This document shows positions 25,001 to 37,400 of a stretch of DNA of 64,000 bases, in pieces. Both the position numbers and the translations under genes were made by a program. Under the pieces are notes generated by a model that searched no databases, had not been told where the DNA came from, and worked only from the letters and a program-made list of their open reading frames with translations. The stretch spans positions 3,216,998 through 3,280,997 of the forward strand of contig VXAI01000038.1 of NCBI GenBank assembly GCA_013399305.1, written 5' to 3'. This DNA is from Rostratula benghalensis. Lineage: Eukaryota > Chordata > Aves > Charadriiformes > Rostratulidae. The stretch's first letter is position 1, and each line of letters starts with the position of its first letter.

Positions 25001-27628
25001 AGCACAGCATTTCTGGATTCCTTTTTATACGACACTTTTTATTTGTGCTTTTATTTTTAATCTTTTTTTGAAATTGTATTCTACATAATGTGACACAAAT
25101 TGCATGCTGCAGAGGAAACTGTCTTGGTGAATGAAACCATTTTGATCTCAAGAGTTTTATTATCTGTTAAAATATCTTTAAATATAGGCATTCAATTTTA
25201 CATTGCTTGACTTTTATGGAGGACCTATTTCACAGGAGCAGGATTTTGAATAGACAAGATCACAACAAATACTTGTGACTTTGACATACAAGTTCAGAAA
25301 ACATGAAGAAAAAACTATCTAAATTTTCAGAGTTATTCACGTACATCAAAGTATTTTCACAGGCCAAAGACCTTCTAATATGTAGTATTTATTATGATAA
25401 TGTCTTTCTGACATGTAATGTGAAACCGTACACATATTAGAAGCAACACACACAAAGGCACCCAGGAATGTTAAATTTAAAACTGCTGAAGCATTTTAAC
25501 ATTTAATCATATAATTGTATTACTCCTTTTAAATGTATTACTTGACTGATCACAGATTACTGAATACAATACGTTCATATATGACAATATAAAGGATAAT
25601 AGGTTAGACTACTGGTTCACTTTTGTTTTCAGCAGATGGTACAAATGCAGCTTGACTGGTGGGCTATAAATAGCATCACGGGCAATTCTTTTCTAGTGGT
25701 CTCTTTTTTCCCAAACATACCACAGCAAGAGACATCTTAACTCTAACACTTGACCAAATTGCCAACTCCGCTTAGAGTTAAAGGAATTGAAAAACTGAAC
25801 TTTGTACATTAGATTTTACAGTGCTGTAGGCTCTTCATGCATGATGTATAATAAAGAAAACTAAGATTCTTATGAAAAAGTAAAGAAGCAAATCATTGAA
25901 AGATTTTAAATTACACTGAACATTCTGCATGAAACTTCAATCTATCAAATGGCCACTGAAAAATGAGGTAATTACCTACAATAATTTGCATGTTAAGAGC
26001 TAATACAATATTACAAAGTAAAGTCCAGTTGCACATTAATTGTGAAAGCAATGCATAATTTCCTGATTAATGTTTCATGCCTAATACTCTGCCGTGCTCT
26101 GTCAGATACTAAATAACAATATGGCCAATCAATCTACAGAAAGTAGGCTCAGGCAAGGACTGAGCTTAGTTTTCATAAATCCTGATGCAACAATTTTAGT
26201 TGCAAATAGGTAATAGTGAGAAGTTGATAAAAGCACCTGTTCAAACTGAACTCCAAATATATTTTAAATAATTAAACTTTTCAGTAAAAGGACCCAAAAC
26301 ATAATCTCTGCTTTTCTGATTCTTCATACACTGAAGTACAAACTCTGTTTCTCCCAAAAAAGGGACAACAGCCTGGAGCTGGGGAGAGAGCAATGAAAGG
26401 GTAATATATTGTCACCCATATGCACACCTTGGCTCATGGGTGCCTGTCTGGTCAGCAAAGGCTAAAAACGTCAAAGAAATGATATGTTCAGTCTCTCTAG
26501 AGAAGGATTTCTATCCATGCTCCTCTGTCGAGGCAGGAAGGAGTATTCCTCAAGGACTGAAACTCACCTGTCCTGTCAGCCAGAGACAGGGTGTCACAGT
26601 TTTCAAAGAGTGTCAAGCAAAGAAATGAAAGCATGACAAAAGTAAGGGAAAACAAAAAATACTAATAATAAATAGTGCCAAAATGAGAATAGCATAAACT
26701 GTCAAAAGCAGAAAATAAGCATGGTCTGGAATTTCTCTCATCTGTATTGGCCAGAGTTTTGCAAGACATAATCTGCCAGGCATAAAAATTTAAATAAATA
26801 ATTAGAGGACCATAAAGTTTTTTAACTTCCTATTGGTTTGCTGGGAAAATCCTCTGGAAGTTTTGACAGGTGAGTTAGTAACATATCATCATTCCAAAAC
26901 AATAAAATGCTTCACAGAACTTGGAAAGGGTGGCCCGGTAAATTCTCAAAGTAGAGTTTAAAAGACCAAGTAGTCAGGCAGAATGACTCAACAGGAAAAA
27001 AACAGTTAAAGATCAGAGATACTGACAACAAGGGAAGCACTGGACACGTATAGAAAGAAAAGACTTCAAAGAGAAGAATATCTGATTTCACTGGATGCTG
27101 AGGAAATCTCTTCTCTGCAGAGTTTGTGCTCCAATGGATGCCAGAGAGTCTTTAATGAGCTGTGCCAACAGTTCAACTGGCTGACCTTGACCACACACGT
27201 GACTGAAGTGTGTCACTTCCTCATTTGTAAAAGGTGTTCTTCTACCTGTTTCACTAAGGTATTTGGAAACTTGATTAATTTACAGAAACTGCCTCCAGAC
27301 TCTTGGAGGAAAGTGACTCTTAATTGATCTTCCCTAAAGCAGACAATTTTGATTAGAATAAAAATGGCAATAAAACAACTGCAGATTTCCAAAGCCAGAC
27401 TCCAGGGACTGATTCAATTGTTTATTTCTTAACTATTTTGTCCATTGTTTAATTCTTAACTAAACAACAGGTATTTGCTGGGGGTGATAAGAATATGTTT
27501 ACTGTTAATTTCCCTGACTACACAAAAAGTTACATGACCAGCTCTTTTGCTGTAGAAGCTAAAATTTCATGCTACACACATGTGTCAAAATTTCTTGACC
27601 TGATGGGTATATTTTTAAACCAGTCCTA

Positions 27629-27691
27629 AAAAAATAAATAAATCTGTCCCTACCCATGAAAATAAATAAATTTTAAATTTTTTTTAAAAAC
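27629..27691. repeat. AAAT-rich low-complexity tract
   Basis: Two short AAATAAATAAAT blocks, followed by runs of A and T (ttttaaattttttttaaaaa). This is simple AT-rich sequence with no coding potential. Confidence 0.75.
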
Positions 27692-29828
27692 CTAAAGACC
27701 CTAAAATGGCTTATACAGTTTAAAGATGTTCTCAGAAACTCGCTAGTAATTTTTTATATTCTTCTACTGTCATCCTGTATCACCTTCCAACCTCCAGTCG
27801 GATGTCTACAGAATCCTACTGGGAATCTCAGAAGCCAGAAAAGCTGAAGGGCTTACTGCAGCAGGCATTAGCAGCTCCAGTTTTACCAACAGCTTTCTTA
27901 GTTTCAACCTTTCTCAATCTCTGAGCTAGGCTTCCTTTGCTACTTTTTTTTTCAGGATTATTCATTGAATTCAGACTTTCAGACCTGGCACTTAGAATGG
28001 TTTTACCACACTTTTGCTACTATTTCACTGCAGGGTTAATCCACAAGGTTTTTTAAGTGCATCACGATAGTAAAGAGTATTCCAATGAGCTTGTTAAACA
28101 GCAGGACTGTATATTAACTACTGCAAACATCTGATCTTTCTACAGACTTTCCAGGTTCTATGGCAAATCCTACTCGTGCCAGTGTAGGACCACACAAAGT
28201 AAATACCCTAAGGCAGCAAAAAGAGAGAGAGAAAAAAAGATAAAACAAAAGAGGGAATCACAGTTCATTTTACTCGTGTCTTATATTAAAGCAAAATATT
28301 TTTGGTTTACACTGTGGTGTGCTTCTAAATGAAATTCAGAAATTTTATTAAATCAATGACCTCTTCTCAGCTTTCACAAGCACGTTTGTAAGACAAAATT
28401 AGTGTAACTACTTAACATTTTGTGGAAAGTTGCTTCAGAGAAATTTCCTATGCTAAAATAAATACTGCTTATCTTTATGTATACTACGCCATACCTGAAA
28501 CTCTAATGAATAAGGAATTTACCTATGTGAATATGTTTTTCCAAGAGTCCCATAAGTAGAAAAAAACCCCAAACCTTCAAAATACAATATGAAAAATAGG
28601 AGTTTCCAAACAAGTCAAGTTTAAAGCATCTCCATCCCCTACATAATATTTTAAGAGCATGCGTCATTCAATGTTAAATTTTGTTTTGCTTGAGCAATTT
28701 TGTCACTATTGTCTTTATCACCCTTGCTTTATTCACAATTAGCTAATGTACTCTGATTTAGTAACACAGATCTCCCACTCTTATGAGTAGTTCCATGAGC
28801 ACCAGAACTAATAAATTTTGTAGATAGTGTATGTCAAAGTGTATGAAATAAGTAAAGTTTTCCACACAGAAAAATCCTCGCTTAACTTTTTAATTGCAAG
28901 TAACGTGAAAGTATATTCTATTTATCTGCAGAGGCAAAAGAAGTCTTTACACTGGTTCCCTCTGCAATATATTGAATGAAAATGAAATATTAAATACACA
29001 ACTAATGGTGAAAGAGCAGGAGGGGAAAAAAAAAGAGCTCTAACTGATCAGCAAGATTCTATCTATCACTACAGATACTCACACTGAAACTACTCTTGCT
29101 TGTTGCTACTGCAGCAGTTTCTCACAGTTGGTGTTGCAATAAATGATTTTTTTAATGTAAAAATAGATCAAAATGGAACAGATACTACAACTAGGAAAAA
29201 AGAGTAGTGGTTTTCAATATCCTGTCCCATGAAAATGCACTTTGTAAATAATTTTTATTAAAGTAACATAAACACCATATAAACATTACTCACCAGGAAT
29301 TATGTTGAGGATAGGATAGTTAGTTTGAGAACCAGTAACAGATACATTCAAAAGAAAATCTGTTAAATTTTCACAAACAACAGGTACTGCTCACTGTCGC
29401 TATAACTGGACTAGTGCCCAACCATCTAACACACAGATAACATATCAAGGTACTTTGCCTTTTTTCATCTCTCTGTATCTTGAACCATACTCACAGTTGC
29501 TGTAGAAACAACGGCACTGGGATGTAGGAAAGAAGCTTCTATGGAAAGCCACAGAGACTTTTAATTTTGGGGACAGCATTTTTGTAGTACATGCTACACG
29601 AGAGTTTGTGAGAAAACTACTTGTCTACTCTCCAATTATTCACCAGTCTACACAAACAGAATCAGGACAGCAGAGACCAGAAGAAGCATTAACTTGCTAA
29701 TTAGGTTAACTGTAGGAAAGTGGAATGTTTGTTGTTTTTCCTTTGGAATACCCTCTATAACCTTGAGTCACACTGAATACCAAAAGCTGGCAGTCTTTTG
29801 ATGTTTAGGTCTTTCATTTTAACTAGGA

Positions 29829-29892
29829 AAAATATATATATATAAAACAGCCTTCACGTAAATATACACATATACATTTCTATGCATATATA
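29829..29892. repeat. (TA)n-rich tract
   Basis: A clean run of about eight TA units at 29831-29844, then degenerate atatacacatatacat and gcatatatag sequence. It is a simple repeat. Confidence 0.8.
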
Positions 29893-32323
29893 GATTAAAA
29901 AACAAATAAATCCACTTTCAAATGCCAGCCCAGAACAAAACCTAAGAAGACAGCTAATCTTCCATTATCTGCAGAAGAAAGTACAAATAAAGATAGAATT
30001 CAACCCTCAGGATTTATAATTTAATTACAGAGTAACATTTGATGGTGATTAAGTAGTTGGACTGAACCTTATGTTGGCTAGGAGTTGCTTGCCACTGTGT
30101 TTCCTTTCACACCATCCATTTTCCTTTCCTACAGTACCTTATCTTACCTACTTGACCTGTCTGTGGTTCTCTCTGCTGCTCGCCTTTCAGAAACTTGATC
30201 TAACAAAATATGTCCATCTTGTCCTGTCATTTATGCACACAATGAGCTGGAAATGCATGGTGTGCTATAAAATGCAAGTACCCACACATGCTCCAGCCTC
30301 TGAGTACGCAGCGTGACAGTTTGCAGATACATACATGAAAGCCTAAAATGACCAAAAAACCCCCCAAAACAAAACAAACAACATAACCCAAACTCCTCTC
30401 CACACCTGAAATCTGACTTTGCCCATTAAGACCTTAACATGAAAAAACACCAAGGCTCATTTCCAGAGCTGGGCTTCTCCCAGGCCCCTCTTCCAGGACG
30501 GCTCAGCTCAGCCCCCAGCCAGCCACCGCCTCACTCCCACTGTGCACAGCAGCCTGTCACCCTCCTCAGCTCCTCCAGGAAAACATACACTTAATTTCTA
30601 GTTAGATAGATCACAACAAGATGCAGTTGTTTCAAGTAAGCAGCTCCAATTTGATGCACTCATTTCACAACCAAATGTGGTTGTTTTGCCAGAAATGAAA
30701 GAAATGAAAGCTGAATAAAAGAACATACACAAGCTAAAGACAGTCAACTCCCCTCTCGCCCAAAGACTTGGAATACTAAATAAAACTGACAATTGAGAGT
30801 TCAATGGTGAAAACATTAAACAAGCTGGTTTAAACTTTGGGGGGTTGGGTTTTTTTTTTCAGAATACAAAAAAAAAATCCAGCATTTGAGGATCAGGGAT
30901 TCAAGGAGAAGCCTACCTCCTGTCATTTCTCCACCCATCATATTCTGTATCACGTTTTGCTCACAGCTTCCTATTGTATGAAAGGAGGACTGTCCTTCAT
31001 TATTTTCATACGCAGTAAAATTTTGACTTGCTTAAGGACAAAGTGGATCCTCCATTTTATTCAAGGCAAGCAACATACTACCTTTTTAACATCTTTAAAA
31101 CATTACCTTGAAATGGTTATAATAATACCTACTTTCCTAAAATGGACCTAGCTCCCACGTGTTCATTACCATTGTCGGAAGGCAGTTCATTAACATATAT
31201 TTTGTCCACACCAAAACCAAGGCGGTTTGGGAAGAAAAAAAAAACTAACTGGTTTGGGGGGCAGGGGGTATGGCAGGAAGAAATTTGAGAGTTAATACTG
31301 AAAATACAAACACAAGTAAAAAATTTTCATCTGGACACAAGAGAAATCCAGGTGATGATGGGGAATGTCAATGCTCAGACATGATGGGACTATATTTTAT
31401 TGTATTTTTGTTTGAGCCTGCATCTTCTGCTTTTACCCACTGCTACGCTTCAGACCTACTGGAAACTGCATATAACTTAACCATGAACTTAAGTGTGCAA
31501 TATATTACATTTGTTTCTAAAGTACAAGAGAAGACAAAGTAATCTAGGTTACACATTATTCTCCATTAAGGAACATTTTTCAAGGAGCTTTGCAGACTTC
31601 TCTACCACAGCGGCCACTTCCTCTTTCCACCTGGACTGCTTGAAAAGTAAATTGGATAGAGTAACAGAGAAGGGAATAGAACTTAACAAGCAAAATCAAT
31701 CTCAAAGTAAATATTGCTTTAATTGTAATGTTTGTGCTATTTTTTCTTTCTAAATAATTTTCAATCTATTCCATTTTAAGGAAACAATCTGAAATGTCAA
31801 TATCATTTTTCTGTAACAGTAGGAATGAACAGACCTCAGGCTTCTAGCAGGGATGTTTTGAATAAAGCACTGAAAGGAACAATAATTATAAGCTCATTTG
31901 ATACCTTTTTTTTTTCCCAAACCCTAGGTCAAAATCCTTCCAAGATGCAAAAAGCCTTCAAAGAATGGTAAACAACAAACAGTAAGCATAAGCACTAACT
32001 ACAAGATCACACAGATTTTTTCAGTTTTCTTCTTTTTTTCACCTTATCCACCTTTTTCTCACTCCATCAGTTGATCATTATTATCCAAGAAAGAACCCCC
32101 TGACTGGTCTATGTTTCAGTGACAGCCAATGCACGTGGTTGAAACGCAGCCTCTCCCTCCACACCGAGACACAGAATTCTGGCTGGCTGGCATTTATTTT
32201 CAGGGACCTTGCAAGAATAAATTCAAAATTACTTGAAGGGGTTTAAGAGTGGAAGAAGCAGCAGCCAGGCAGACACTGACACTGGAAATGCCATGATCAA
32301 CACTAGCTTTTACACCAGAAGGA

Positions 32324-32349
32324 GAGATGAAAACATGAGATGAAAACAT
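32324..32349. repeat. 13-bp perfect tandem duplication
   Basis: The unit gagatgaaaacat occurs twice back to back with no mismatch. The perfect identity suggests a recent small duplication, probably from replication slippage. Confidence 0.9.
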
Positions 32350-32893
32350 GTATTATGAATACTGTTCCCTACAAATTTATGCTATGGTACAATCAGACGC
32401 TACTACCAGTTCATTTGGGTCTGATCCAATTTACAGGAAAGCTGCAGGCAACATCCTGACCAATTCAGCAGCACACCCTTGTCTCTGTAGATGAATATAT
32501 GCGAATATAAGACCTTATATTTCTGCCTTATTTACCTTGGACTTGCAAAATAAATGGCACTATGTACTGATGCAATATAAAGTATTTCTACAGCTACAGA
32601 TTTGATTGGTAAAAACGATCCAGAAACATTTGTCTATCTTCTTTACTTCTCTGATACTCGCCGTTTGGGCCTTAGAACAAACATGTTACATTTCTATATT
32701 GCTTTGGTTTCTCAGGTTAAGCATTTGATCAGCACATTTTGAACCAGAACATTGTTCACTCCCCCAGCATATTATTTTCTGAACATGTAGAGAGACAGAT
32801 AATTTATACTATACAAAGTGACATTTTTCTGGATATTGTCAATCCTAAACCACAATGGCTGCAGAAAATAATGGCAGGTAATACTTTCAGATT

Positions 32894-32911
32894 AAAAAAA
32901 AAAAAAAAAAA
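32894..32911. repeat. A18 homopolymer
   Basis: A run of 18 adenines preceded by ttcagatt. There is no recognisable retroposed sequence before it. It produces a lysine-run artefact in a plus-strand frame. Confidence 0.9.
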
Positions 32912-33519
32912 GATATCACAAGTGGTTTAGACATCAAGGGAGGGTTGTTTGAAAGGAATGCTCTATGAGCCCATTAATTTTTAAAATTACTTGAGGTCTA
33001 AGCTACTTACATGTTTAGAAAAAAATCTTTAGCGTGAGCTGCCTGATATATGGGCTCTTACCCAGAGCTTCCAAATTGTGATGAGTAGTCAGATGTCTAA
33101 ACACAATGATATGCACCTCAATTACACTCACAGAACTGCACACAAAGTAATAAAAATCTTACTGACACCTGCTGAAAACTGTGGCCCATTGTAGTGGCAA
33201 ATAAGTATAGATTAAATATGTATAGGTAAAGAGCTCTTTTTCAACTCTTTCTGATTCCATCAATTGAATGGATTATGTATCTGGAATGTGTCATATATTT
33301 TTCTGCAGACGTGAAAAGCACTGGCTATTTTACATGTATTGGTTTGGAGTTACAATAGTTACTTAAGTGCTTCAAAATATCAAGGAAACAGCAGTGAGCT
33401 TTTATCCATTATTTGTATTGACTGAGTTGCTCCTTGATTTCCAGCAAAAGCTTTAAAAACAGATTTTTCACGGCCTCTTGTTTTCACAGAATACACAATT
33501 TAGAAGGATATTTATTCAT

Positions 33520-33786
33520 GCCTATGATAAGACAAGGGGCAATGGGTACAAGCTGGAACACAGGAGGTTCCACTTACATGTAAGGAAAAACTTCACAGCG
33601 AGGGTGAGGGAGCACTGGAAGGGGCTGCCCAGAGAGGTTGCGGCGTCTCCTTCTCTGGAGACATTCAAAACCCATCTGGACACGTTCCTGTGTGACCTGA
33701 CCTGGGTGTTCCTGCTCTGGCAGGGGGCTTGGACTGGATGAGCTTTCAAGGTCCCTTCCGATCCCTGATAGTCTGTGATTCTGTGA
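33520..33786 (+). mobile_element. CR1 LINE 3' fragment, plus strand
   Basis: A short, relatively well-preserved CR1 3' end. The plus strand encodes DKTRGNGYKLEHRRFHLH, then VREHWKGLPREVAASPSLET and [14 protein letters not shown], the ORF2 C-terminus. After a short untranslated stretch (tggatgagctttcaaggtcc) it ends in the avian tail gtctgtgattctgtgat. The frame is open from about 33478 to 33741, consistent with a younger copy than the others in this window. The left boundary is fuzzy: similarity starts near the DKTRG codons. Confidence 0.93.
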
Positions 33787-34204
33787 TACTTTTGAAAAAT
33801 AACATGGGAGAGAAGTGGAGATGTGAAGCAAAAACTGAGCTTACTTACAAACTTCCATAGCAGCTTTCAAGAAAGTTCAAACTATTTTATCCAAGGGCTT
33901 CTACTTCTACAATCTCAAATACATGCAATAGGGAGGGGTAAAAAAAAAAACAACCCAGAACATTTTCTGTACAGCTAATGAGAAAAATCTGGCATTGATA
34001 AAAGGTTTTAATTGCCTTTATTCACTTTTCAATATATTTCATATCATTACTTTGAGTGATTTCATAAAGGACAGGATACTTTTAGTCATAAACAGTATTA
34101 TTCTGTATTGGTATAAACACCTTCCACTTTACTAAACAGTCTTCAAATAAATCACAGCCCCCAGGAACTGGAAATATGATAATGGGTAATTGCCATATGT
34201 CTCA

Positions 34205-34417
34205 ATCACAGACTGATATGGGGCTGGGGAAGACCTCTGGAGATCATCTATGCAATCCCCCTACCAGAGCAGGTCCTGTAGGGCAGGTTGCACAGGAATT
34301 TGTCCAGGCAGGTTTTGAATGTTTCTGGAGACCGAGACTTCACCACTTCTCTGGGCAGCCCGCTCTAGGGCTCTGCCACCTTGGAAGTGAAGAAGTTCCT
34401 CCTCATGCTTCGATTCC
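34205..34417 (-). mobile_element. CR1 LINE 3' fragment, minus strand
   Basis: Inverted CR1 3' end: tcacagactgatatgggg, then gtccaggcaggttttgaatg, ctctgggcagcccgctc and gaagttcctcctcatgctt. On the minus strand these correspond to the ORF2 C-terminal codons for MRRNFF, GLPREVV and ETFKTCLDKFL, with frameshifts. It lies about 420 bases from a plus-strand CR1, so the two are inverted relative to each other with their 3' ends facing. Confidence 0.92.
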
Positions 34418-37400
34418 ATAGTGCAATAAAATAGTCTAAGTACCACACATACCACTGACTTCATATGTGCAATGCCAGTCAGAATTCCATTATATTTTAC
34501 CCACTACCAGAGCTGACAAAAGATTATGCAACACACAAATCTCTACTGATACCCAGGCAAGTACTCCTATATGTTTAAAACAAATGAGTTTTTTCTGTAA
34601 TAAAATTTGCCACTATATAATTAAATACAGAAACGGGGATTGAGATCAACGGGCCAGATGCTGATTTTCTGCCAGTGCAATGTGGGAATGCCTCTCCACA
34701 ACCACGAGTGTGGGCAAAGCTTGTGCAAGTTCAGGTGGATGGCCCTAGGAATCCCACAGCTACGTCCATTAAAAGTTCCAAAAGAGACAGGCAGTTACAA
34801 ACCTGAATCTGCAACCTGCCTTTGAGAGGAAATTCAGTGACAGAGAAAAGCACATTTAAAAGTACATAGTCACTTCTGCTAAGAAATAGATAGCTTGAAG
34901 GGTGAGTGGGGTGTCTGGGTCTCTTGCTTGCTTTTTGGGTTTTGTTTGTTTTTTATGTTTCTAGAAAGATAAATAGCTAGATAGAGAACAAGAGTATACT
35001 GATATAATTTTCCCCTTTCAAACATAGTTTTTTATGCAGCTGCATTACCTTAACACTGAAAAAGGCGTTTGTTGCTTCAACTTGCCGTGAGCAGTACATA
35101 CAGCTTTGCTCTGGGGAAGCAGGCTCCAGTTGCTTTTAGTTATATTAATGTCACTTTACACTACCCTCACTGTAAAAAGTGGCCTTTAAGAAAGCTGAAA
35201 TCACACTTATATTTGCTGTAAAAACTCTTCCAGAGATGTATAAAATAAATTTAACATACATAAGAATCAGAGCTGTTTTGCTCACTGCTGAAACTCGTGT
35301 TGGAGCCATCTGACATCACCTAGAACAAGAGTGCAGGCTGCTACTAGTAAATATTAAACCAGTGGAGAAAAATCCCTTTCTTAATGTATTCTGCAATTCT
35401 GGAATTAGATGCAATCTGTACATTACTTCTTATTTAATATAGGGAATTCCCCAGACAGAGAAAGCATGAGATTTGGTTGGGGAAAAAAAAGCTATAAAAA
35501 TTAGGGTTGGTGAATGCTGCATTTTAGAAAAGTTTGTCCCCTAGACTAAGTATGTAGTAGAATGAGGAAAGATTTTCTTTTTTTTCATGCTTAAGTTCTA
35601 AGTGCAGTATTTATCATTTGCTAAATCACACTCATTTTTCTGCATTTTGCCAGCAGTTGCATCAATTGTCATTTAACTGCTCTAAATAATGTGTTCTCTT
35701 CCCTGCCGTATTAAACTATTTCTATCAAGGCTAATGATTTTCTGATTTCCACATGCCAGTGAGCCTGGCAGTAATAAATGACGCCTCTCTTTCGCATGTT
35801 GCAAGTAGTTTAAATTATATTTTACATACCCATTTAAAGGACCATTAGTTAAGTTAATATCCTTGCTATTCAGGAGGAGCAAGCATTTTAGTAAAGGATA
35901 GTCTCACTATACATCCTGTGCTAGCTCTGAGTACCTTCTGAATAGCCTTGGCTTGTTAAATTCACAATCACTACATACAGACAGGCTGTAGAAACCCTCA
36001 ATACCTATGATAACCTCAGTTACAGAGGCTTATTACAACTTTAATGTTGCTGTTAGGCCTTGACTGTACAACTATGTATTTCAAAACAGAACCCATCAAA
36101 ACTTTTTATTTATTTCTAAAATATTTTCTAAAATAATCATAGCAAGCAAGCAGGGAACATGAAGTTCTGTAACATTAAGCCACTGTAGAATTTGTGCAGG
36201 CAAACAGCAACTGTAAAGGGACAAATCAATAGGCAAAAGCAGCTCAAATCACAATCATGCCCCACAATTACTGGGGCATTCCCTAAATTCTGTGTCATGA
36301 CTGACTTAAATTCAAGGATATACATTATATTAGGCAGCAATCTGCCAGAACAAAAGTAACAGCACTTGGTGATGTCATCATCTGACAAAAGAAGCATTCT
36401 AAAACTGGGGTCTATTTATTTCCACTGAAGCAGTGTCACATGACGCAGCATTACCTCTGAAATAAATAGCTTCCAATACACTTAGTGACAATGGAATGTA
36501 AAGAACATATTTCAGAGGTTTATACAAAGCAAATACAGCAAAATATATTTTCTCCATAATATAAAATGAAAATAATTTCATTCTGGTTCAGGAAAAAAAG
36601 GTTTATTTAGCATTAAAATCTCCTTTAATCCCCTTTTATAGATGTATGTCATAGAAACATTTTAAAAGTAAAAATAACAAAGATCTCTAAAGTTGGTAAT
36701 TTTTTTTCTTTAGACTTAAAATTAAATTTTTCAATTTTCAGAAGACCTTAAAATCTAAATTGCTTTCCTCAACAAAAAATATTATTTGGTCCCTCTTCCC
36801 ACCATCAGCTGCACCCTCCACCCTTTTAATTCTACAGAAAACAGAAGGAAAAGGCTTACAGGGACCAAGATAGTATACACAGCGAAACAGTATAAGCAAA
36901 CATTCTCTAAAAATTCAAATGTGTTGAGCAATTCCTTTCTGCAGCATCAACAGTCAAGCAAAAAATTCTGCTCCTGGAAAGCTTGCACTCTGTGACTCCT
37001 GCAAGGCTCTGTCCTTGTTTCAGAGTCTGATTATCAGGTTTCTGTTTGTCAACTACCTTCCATCTCAATGTATACACAGATCCTATACCTCCTTTTAAAA
37101 AAAGCAAAAACCAAACCCCAAAACCTACAGAATCACACACTTGGAAAGACAAGACTGAGTTGCTCTGAGAGCCACCATGGCTCAGCTGAAAAAGGAGTTG
37201 GTGCTGCAGCTTCTGATGTCTACTGTTTTTTTAATCTGGTTTTGACCATTTATAACTTTGTCAAAAATGAAACATTTGTGTCACCCTCCTTCTAGCCCTG
37301 CTTAGCACTCCTGCAGCTCAGTGGACACCTAGATCAAATCCCACACAAGCTTTATGGGCCCTTGTCAGAAGGAGAAGGAGGCACAGACAAAGCTCCTCTG

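Larger units (their letters stand above)
22083..33519. other. AT-rich unique DNA
   Basis: More than 11 kb without a repeat family I recognise. It holds a 22-base minus-strand micro-exon-like segment at 24120-24141, a TATA/MEF2-like decamer at 25664-25673, TA-rich tracts at 29829-29892, a short GC-rich patch at 30460-30590, and a 13-bp tandem duplication at 32324-32349. Short ORFs (up to about 104 codons) look random. Confidence 0.5.

Noticed and set aside
26241..26378. Minus-strand 45-codon open frame after a strong acceptor (CATTGCTCTCTCCCCAG) ending in TGA
   Set aside because: Could be a terminal exon, but there is no recognised product and no poly(A) context I trust. An open run of this length is not rare in AT-rich DNA.
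37127..37150. Possible CR1 3' tip (cagaatcacacacttggaaag)
   Set aside because: Only about 20 bases of weak similarity with no continuation into the CR1 body.
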